Assembly (NCBI GenBank): GCA_934533005.1
Contig: CAKTBC010000023.1
Location: 1-21,485 of the forward strand
DNA: 21,485 bases
DNA from: an uncultured Oscillospiraceae bacterium
GTDB lineage: Bacteria > Bacillota > Clostridia > Oscillospirales > Oscillospiraceae
Reading direction: 5' to 3'
Shown: one piece after another, positions 16,498 through 21,485 of the stretch
Position numbering within the stretch: the stretch's first letter is position 1
Layout of the letters: each line of letters starts with the position of its first letter
Translations under genes and position numbers: made by a program
Notes under the pieces: model-generated
Database searches by the model: none
Told to the model about the DNA's origin: nothing
What the model saw: only the letters and a program-made list of their open reading frames with translations

Positions 16498-17475
16498 TCA
16501 CATATGCGTCCGCGGGTCGGACGCGTCGCCCAGATTCTGGCCGACAACGTACAGCACCACGGTGATGAAGGACGCGAGCGCGACCGGCGACCAGAACTCA
16601 AAGCCCCAGCCGGGCGTGACCATGGCGCTCTCGGCGCTGTAGATCAGCTTGCCGAGGGACATGTCGGAAAGGCCCATGCCGATGTAGGAGAGGAACACCT
16701 CGTAGGAGATGTAGGACGGGATCTCCGTCGCAGCCAGCGTTACGATAATGCTCGTCATGAACGGGAGAATGTTGCGCACCGCGATGCGGAACACGTTCGT
16801 GCCGAGACAGCGGGACGCGAGGTTATACTCGCGGTCGCGGATGATGATGACCTGCGTGCGGATGAAGTACGCAATACTGATCCAGCCGGTCACGGTCAGG
16901 GCGAACACCATCGTCCAGAAGCTCGGGGAAAAGATCAGCACGAGCACGGAGATGAGCAGGATGTACGGGACGTTCGCAATGACGTTGTACACCTCGGTCA
17001 TGAAGATATCGACCTTCTTGGAGAAGCCCCAGAGCGCGCCGATCACGACGCCGACCGTCATGTTGATGAGCGCACACATGAACGCGAGCGACACGGAAAT
17101 GCGCGCGCCGTTCCACATGGCGTCAAACGTGGATTCGCCGGACGCGCCCGCGCCGAGAATCCAATGGATGTTCGAGCCGAACTTCGCCATGGCGGCGGAG
17201 GGCATCAGGTGCTTGGCCGCGGGGTCAAGCAGGTTGGCAAAGCGGTCGTAGCCGGAAAGGGACGGGTAAATGTAGGTGAAAACGATAACGATGGCGAGAG
17301 CTGCGAGAATGATGATGTTGATCTTCTTGCGGAAGAAGACGCGGAACACGCTCTTCCAATAGGAGTAGCGCGGCGCGGTGATCTTTTCGGATTCGAGATC
17401 GTTGTGGTCAACGCGGGAGAAAAGCTCCTCCTGCGGCAGTTCCAGATCGTCGATGTTGACATATTCATTGTTCAT
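16498..17475 (-). CDS. oppC: Oligopeptide ABC transporter permease OppC
   Basis: This is an inner permease subunit of the peptide importer. The 325 residues include an N-terminal cytoplasmic segment, a first helix (about 52-70), and then the binding-protein-dependent transport domain with five further helices. Family features are ILGAGASGESTFDAMWNGARISVSLAF (106-132), equivalent to the LGTDxxGRDxxSRxxxGARxSL segment of OppC, and the EAA coupling loop around YNLASRCLGTNVFRIAVRNILPF (217-239), which contacts the ATPase. The ATG at 17475 follows GAGGTGAG, which overlaps the oppB stop, so translation of oppB and oppC is tightly linked. Length and topology are normal, in contrast with its OppB, OppD and OppF partners. 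Confidence 0.94.
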   Translation of the reverse strand: MNNEYVNIDDLELPQEELFSRVDHNDLESEKITAPRYSYWKSVFRVFFRKKINIIILAALAIVIVFTYIYPSLSGYDRFANLLDPAAKHLMPSAAMAKFGSNIHWILGAGASGESTFDAMWNGARISVSLAFMCALINMTVGVVIGALWGFSKKVDIFMTEVYNVIANVPYILLISVLVLIFSPSFWTMVFALTVTGWISIAYFIRTQVIIIRDREYNLASRCLGTNVFRIAVRNILPFMTSIIVTLAATEIPSYISYEVFLSYIGMGLSDMSLGKLIYSAESAMVTPGWGFEFWSPVALASFITVVLYVVGQNLGDASDPRTHM

Positions 17476-17481
17476 AGCTTC

Positions 17482-19053
17482 TCACCTCGCCTTCGATGTG
17501 AACGAGATCCGCGGGTCGACCATGGACATGAGGATATCGCCCAGCAGGATGGAGACAACGGACAGCACCGCGTAGAACAGAGCCACGCCTACGATGACGC
17601 CGTTATCGTACATATTGATTGCCTTGGTAAGCAGGTTGCCGGCGCCGGGAACAACGTACACGCGCTCGGTGATGATCGCGCCGACGAGAGCGCCGAGAAC
17701 GCTCGCCGGGATGCCGTGCACGAGCGGGATGATGGCGTTCTTGAGAATGTGGCGGTTGAAGATCTCGCTTTCGGAAAGGCCGCCGGAACGGGCGAACTTT
17801 ACGTAGTCGGAGTTCATCTGGTCGATCATGTAGCGGCGCAGCCACTTCATGAGTGAAGCGACGGACGGCAGCGACAGGGAGATGATCGGCAGGAAGTAAA
17901 CCAGCTTGCTGGTCGATTCCATGTCGAACGTTGTCGGCAGGCCGAGCTTGCCGCCGATGGCTTTGAAGAGGAAGATGTACGCAAGGCTCGGCACCGCGAG
18001 AATAAAGACGATGTACACCGTGCCGAGCTGGTCGATGAACTTATCCTTCTTGCGCGCCATAATGATGCCGAGAGGAATGCCGAGCAGATACGAGAGCGCC
18101 ACGGAGATGATGCCGATCGTGAACGAGTAGCCGATCTTGGAAAGGCCGCTCTTGTTCGTGTTCACGTTCGTGTAATCGTCGGTAAAGCGATCCTGATAGA
18201 CGATGTTCGTCTCGCGGGAGCCCGCAACATAGGTCGCGGAGTGGAGATCGTCCGCCGACATTTCGGTGAGACCGGTCGGGAACGTCATCTCCTCCTGCAC
18301 ATAGGAGCCCTGCGTCTGGTTCATCGTTACAAACACGTCCACGCCCTGGTTGACGGTGTACGATTTGCCGAGATTGATCGAGACAAGGTTCTGGTGGATG
18401 AACGGGAACTCGTCGTTCGTATACAGCAGATACTTATGCAGCGTGCCGTTGCCGATGATAGCGGGGGCGAATTTCTCGCCGCCGTACACGGGATCGTGCA
18501 GCGTGAACGTGAGTCCGCGCTCGCCGATATCCTCCTGGATTTTATGAATATTATCCACGGAGATCAGCCCCGTGAGATACTTCCAGAGACGGTTCGTAAG
18601 CGGAAGATCCTTGTAAGCAAAATACTGCTGCTGTCCGCCGGTGGCGTACTTCTTCGGCGAGGCCATGATCGCCTTGAGACGCACGACGGTATAGCCCTGC
18701 GATTCATAGTACTCGCGGAACTTCTGCACGTATTCGAGTGTCTCGCCCTTATCGTCGTCCTCCTTCTTGCCGAAGTTGACGACCTGGGTGCGGGTCTCCT
18801 CGTCGAGCTCGCCGTTTTTGGTGAGCTGCAGCAGATAGTCGGAATACGTCACATAATCTATGTAGCCGTATTCCTTCCATTTGCGGTATTTATAGACGGT
18901 CTGCTGATTGTTGCCCAGATTCCGATAGGTCGAATCTGCCGCAAAGATCAGATTTCGATCGAGCATGGAGTATATCATCACCATGATGATGCTCACCATG
19001 ATAATGATGGACAGCAGGCCGCGTAGCAGCCGGTTCAATAAATATTTCGTCAT
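17482..19053 (-). CDS. oppB: Oligopeptide ABC transporter permease OppB with an enlarged external loop
   Basis: This is the second permease subunit. It opens with a typical OppB start (MTKYLLNRLLRGLLSIIIMV) and first helix (about 9-30). Helix 2 does not begin until about residue 308; the other helices and the EAA loop (SDYVKFARSGGLSESEIF, 415-432) follow. The usual OppB loop between helices 1 and 2 is about 60-80 residues. Here it is about 275, polar and rich in Y, K, D and N. The family's NLGKSYTVNQGV element, which normally precedes helix 2, is at 227-238, so extra sequence lies on both sides of it. Total length is 523 residues against roughly 310 for typical OppB. The start at 19053 has only a weak ribosome binding site (GAGTGA). 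Confidence 0.92.
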   Translation of the reverse strand: MTKYLLNRLLRGLLSIIIMVSIIMVMIYSMLDRNLIFAADSTYRNLGNNQQTVYKYRKWKEYGYIDYVTYSDYLLQLTKNGELDEETRTQVVNFGKKEDDDKGETLEYVQKFREYYESQGYTVVRLKAIMASPKKYATGGQQQYFAYKDLPLTNRLWKYLTGLISVDNIHKIQEDIGERGLTFTLHDPVYGGEKFAPAIIGNGTLHKYLLYTNDEFPFIHQNLVSINLGKSYTVNQGVDVFVTMNQTQGSYVQEEMTFPTGLTEMSADDLHSATYVAGSRETNIVYQDRFTDDYTNVNTNKSGLSKIGYSFTIGIISVALSYLLGIPLGIIMARKKDKFIDQLGTVYIVFILAVPSLAYIFLFKAIGGKLGLPTTFDMESTSKLVYFLPIISLSLPSVASLMKWLRRYMIDQMNSDYVKFARSGGLSESEIFNRHILKNAIIPLVHGIPASVLGALVGAIITERVYVVPGAGNLLTKAINMYDNGVIVGVALFYAVLSVVSILLGDILMSMVDPRISFTSKAR

Positions 19054-19137
19054 AGCATATCACTCAACTTACCGTTGTTTTTCTGTGGAGAAGCAGGGGA
19101 AAATTGCGGTGGCATGTGCCGGAGACATATGCATAAA

Positions 19138-19153
19138 ATCCGATAAAACGGAT
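19138..19153. other. Short inverted repeat upstream of oppB
   Basis: ATCCG and CGGAT flank a 6-base AT-rich centre. It could be an operator or a weak hairpin in the oppA-oppB gap. On the minus strand it is preceded by TTGAGT, a possible -35 element, but no good -10 follows at the right spacing. No firm role can be assigned. Confidence 0.3.
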
Positions 19154-19180
19154 GAAAACTCAATACGTCATAAATGCGGA

Positions 19181-19212
19181 ATAAGAGGATGGAGGAATCC
19201 CCATCCTCTTAT
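19181..19212 (-). other. Stem-loop between oppA and oppB, distal copy
   Basis: A perfect 12-bp stem, ATAAGAGGATGG paired with its complement, encloses an 8-base loop. In the opp transcript it is the second hairpin after oppA. No U run follows it, so it looks more like an RNA-stabilising or processing element, or an attenuator, than a full intrinsic terminator. Confidence 0.65.
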
Positions 19213-19220
19213 CCGGTTAT

Positions 19221-19244
19221 GCTTTGCCGCTTAGGCGGCAAAGC
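19221..19244 (-). other. Stem-loop just after oppA
   Basis: A perfect 10-bp stem, GCTTTGCCGC paired with GCGGCAAAGC, has a 4-base loop and starts about 31 bases after the oppA stop. Being GC-rich and close to the oppA end, it would protect the 3' end of an oppA-only mRNA or cause partial termination. It fits the common pattern of binding-protein genes being expressed above their permease genes. Confidence 0.7.
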
Positions 19245-19275
19245 GTCGCTGTGACTTTTCCGATTTCTGAAGAGA

Positions 19276-21474
19276 TCAGAACAGGCCGAGGCACTTCGCC
19301 ATGTAGCCGGAGTAATCGGGCAGCATGGTGTTCAGATAGGTCGCGGGATCGCCGTAGTCGGGGCCCCAGCCGGACACGTCGTACACGTCGTAGTTGGCTT
19401 GGTAGCCGTAGTCGGTGTAGTAGCCGGCGTAGTACCACGCGTTGGAGTCGACGCACTCGGTCAGGTTGATGATAACCTTGCCGCCGAGAGCCGCTTCCAC
19501 GGACTGCTTGAAGGCGTTGGCCTTGTTGTAGAAGGACTCGCTGGCAGTAAAGGCCGGCAGGTCGAGGTAGATCGGGTTCTCCGCGGTGATCTCGATGCCC
19601 AGCTCAGAGATGGCCTTGTCGAGATACTCGGCAGCCGCTTCGGGGTTGTACCAGCCATCGAAGCCGTCGCCGGTGCCGAGCTCAGCATCCCACACCTTGA
19701 TGGGGAAGCCGTCAGCGTCAAGCTGCGCCTGAAGGATCTCGCCGTAGAAGGTGCCGGCAGGGTAGGTCGTGGCGGTGCCGTTGATGTCAACGGTCACTTC
19801 CTCGTCAAGGAAGACGAAGTTGCCCGGGGTGTAGGAGTTGCAGATGCTGGTGAGCTTGAGCTCTTCGCCGACGGACTGCGCGTTGTAGGCAGCGCGGTCA
19901 ACGGCGAGGAGGAGAGCCTGGCGGAACGCCTGGTTCTTCACGGCCAGAGCGGTGCGATCCGCCTGGGAGACGGTCTGCGTGGAGCGGACGGCGGTGGTGT
20001 CCGCCGCGTTGGAGAAGTTGTGGCGGTTGACGTTGACGAACGCGGAGAACGCGGTCGCGTCGGTCAGGGAGGTGTAGGCGAGCTCATCGAACACGCCGTC
20101 GTTCTTCGCCGCTTCCACGGCGGAGGCGTTCAGGCCAGCGCCGTCGAGCGTACCGGCCATGGTGTCGTTGTAGGCCTTGGTAGCGTCGGTGCCGTCGTTG
20201 AAGAGCCAGGTCAGGGTGTGGATGTTGATGCCATCGGCGTTCCAGTAGGACGGGTTGGCAACGAAGGTGATGGTGCTCTCCGCGGTGTTATTCTTCACGA
20301 GGTACGGGCCGCAGTAAGCAATGTTTCCCGGAGTCTTGCCGTAGAGGTAGGTCTCGGAATCGGGAGCGTAGTCCGCGCCGAAGCCGCCGCCCTGCGACAG
20401 GAAGTACTCGCGGGACATGGGCGCGAAGACGTTGTAGCTGAGCATGGTCAGGAAGTACGAGCAGGGCTCAGTCAGGGTGTACTCCACGGTCAGATCGTCA
20501 AGAGCCTTGACGCCGACGGCGGAGAAATCAGTATTGACCTGGTTGACGTAGTCGTCGGTACCGGCAATACCGCAGCCGCCGCCTGCCGGAGAGCAGACGA
20601 GGTATTCCAGACCGCCGGCGGCGTCGAGCATGTGCTGCATGCCGGCAACAAAGTCGTCGGCCTTGACGTCGGCGACCTTACGGCCCTGGGCGTCGACCCA
20701 GACAGCGCCGGAGCGCAGGTGGAAGGTGTAGACCAGACCATCCTCGGAGACCTCGTAGGACTCGGCGAGAGCGGGCTGCTGCACGTTCTCCACATCGTAC
20801 TCCATCAGGCCGTCAAACGTGTTGATAATGGCCTCGGAGTCGGCGGAGCGGGAGGTGGCCAGAGCGTCCCAGGTCACGGGGTCGCTGGCGTAGCCGAGGG
20901 TGTAGCTGTCCTTCAGCTCGTAGCCCTTGCCGGTGAGGTACTCGGCAGCCTTCTCAAGGTAGGTGCCGGTGCCCTTGAGCTCGTTCCACATGGTGCGGAG
21001 CTCGTCGCGGTCGGCCTTGGTGATGGGCTTGGTAGTAACGAGGGCGTCATGGAAGCGCTCGTAGTCGTTGCCCCACAGCGTGCTGTTCACGGTGTAGGGA
21101 GCGACGCGGGAGATGGCGTAGGTGCCGCCCTTACGGGAGGTGGGCAGGATGACGCCGGACTCGAGCAGCTTCGCCTCGGCGATAGCCATGAGGGCGTAAC
21201 GCTCGGAGACGGTTCCGGCAGCCTTGGCTTCCTCGAAGAGAGCGTCGAACTCGCCCAGGACTTCCTGGTACAGAGAGGACGACTCGTCGGTGTAGCCTTC
21301 GGCGTCAAAGTCTTCCAGCAGATAGGTGTCAGCCGCAAGCGGCTCGCTGGTGGCCGGAGCTTCCGTCGCAGCGGGGGCTTCGGTCGCCGAAGGAGTCGCG
21401 GTCGGCTGGCTTCCGCACGCGGCCAGGCTCAGCACCATGACAACGGCAAGAAGCAGCGCAAGGAATTTCTTCAT
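19276..21474 (-). CDS. oppA: Oligopeptide-binding lipoprotein OppA (SBP family 5), apparently circularly permuted
   Basis: This is the substrate-binding lipoprotein of the importer, 732 residues long. The signal peptide ends in lipobox LAAC (C20) and a Thr/Ala/Pro linker runs to about residue 48. The usual mature N-terminus of a family-5 binding protein (YTLGYASDPVTWDALATS) appears only at about residue 191. Canonical order follows, with ALAESYEVSEDGLVYTFHLR (235-254), VKADDFVAGMQHML (270-283), YCGPYLV, and the C-lobe GWGPDYGDPATYL (702-714). The protein then stops 18 residues later. The family's last ~130 residues are missing there, but matching sequence lies at about 65-185: RYALMAIAEAKLLESGVILP, YAISRVAPYT and PITKADRDELRTMW. 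The start has only 11 upstream bases in view, so its promoter is outside. Confidence 0.92.
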   Translation of the reverse strand: MKKFLALLLAVVMVLSLAACGSQPTATPSATEAPAATEAPATSEPLAADTYLLEDFDAEGYTDESSSLYQEVLGEFDALFEEAKAAGTVSERYALMAIAEAKLLESGVILPTSRKGGTYAISRVAPYTVNSTLWGNDYERFHDALVTTKPITKADRDELRTMWNELKGTGTYLEKAAEYLTGKGYELKDSYTLGYASDPVTWDALATSRSADSEAIINTFDGLMEYDVENVQQPALAESYEVSEDGLVYTFHLRSGAVWVDAQGRKVADVKADDFVAGMQHMLDAAGGLEYLVCSPAGGGCGIAGTDDYVNQVNTDFSAVGVKALDDLTVEYTLTEPCSYFLTMLSYNVFAPMSREYFLSQGGGFGADYAPDSETYLYGKTPGNIAYCGPYLVKNNTAESTITFVANPSYWNADGINIHTLTWLFNDGTDATKAYNDTMAGTLDGAGLNASAVEAAKNDGVFDELAYTSLTDATAFSAFVNVNRHNFSNAADTTAVRSTQTVSQADRTALAVKNQAFRQALLLAVDRAAYNAQSVGEELKLTSICNSYTPGNFVFLDEEVTVDINGTATTYPAGTFYGEILQAQLDADGFPIKVWDAELGTGDGFDGWYNPEAAAEYLDKAISELGIEITAENPIYLDLPAFTASESFYNKANAFKQSVEAALGGKVIINLTECVDSNAWYYAGYYTDYGYQANYDVYDVSGWGPDYGDPATYLNTMLPDYSGYMAKCLGLF

Positions 21475-21485
21475 TGTTTGTTCTC

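Overview
The window is GC-rich, densely packed bacterial DNA with few gaps. Several things point to a Gram-positive Bacillota, most likely a clostridial gut lineage of the Oscillospiraceae/Ruminococcaceae type. These are the neighbourhood recJ, bifunctional rel and dtd, the lipoproteins with Pro/Thr/Ala-rich linkers directly after the lipidated cysteine, and a large clostridial-style oligopeptide transporter. The placement is an inference; there is no rRNA or other marker in the window.

Plus strand, 1-10808, reads as one long operon. It opens with three housekeeping genes: the single-strand DNA exonuclease RecJ (its 5' end lies outside the window), the bifunctional (p)ppGpp synthetase/hydrolase Rel, and the D-aminoacyl-tRNA deacylase Dtd. 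A lipoprotein metallophosphoesterase and a glyoxalase-II-like metallo-beta-lactamase-fold hydrolase follow. The operon ends with three tandem genes for cell-surface leucine-rich-repeat (LRR) proteins. These three are paralogues: each has an N-terminal membrane anchor or lipobox, one or more units of a ~68-residue repeat, a classical LRR block and a distinctive C-terminal box. A perfect 18-bp hairpin at 10834-10873 closes the operon. It also encodes the last residues of the convergent MATE gene, so it serves as a terminator for both strands.

Minus strand, 21474 down to 10856, is a second, convergent operon in the order oppA, oppB, oppC, oppD, oppF, a membrane-anchored ApbE-like protein of unknown function, and a MATE-family efflux pump. 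Genes from oppB onward are separated by at most about 50 bases or overlap. Only oppA is set apart, by 222 bases that hold two strong inverted repeats.

The most unusual object is this peptide transporter. OppA appears to be circularly permuted: the part that normally forms the C-terminal end of a family-5 solute-binding protein comes right after the lipoprotein linker, and the protein stops where that part would normally begin. The partners are also altered. OppB has an oversized external loop, OppD carries a ~240-residue helical insert between Walker A and the Q-loop, and OppF ends in a two-helix membrane tail. Together they suggest a remodelled Opp importer, linked in one transcript to a degenerate ApbE-like protein and an exporter. 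The second candidate for something undescribed is the LRR trio. No tRNA, rRNA, CRISPR array, insertion sequence or phage gene was recognised, and no gap between genes exceeds 300 bases.
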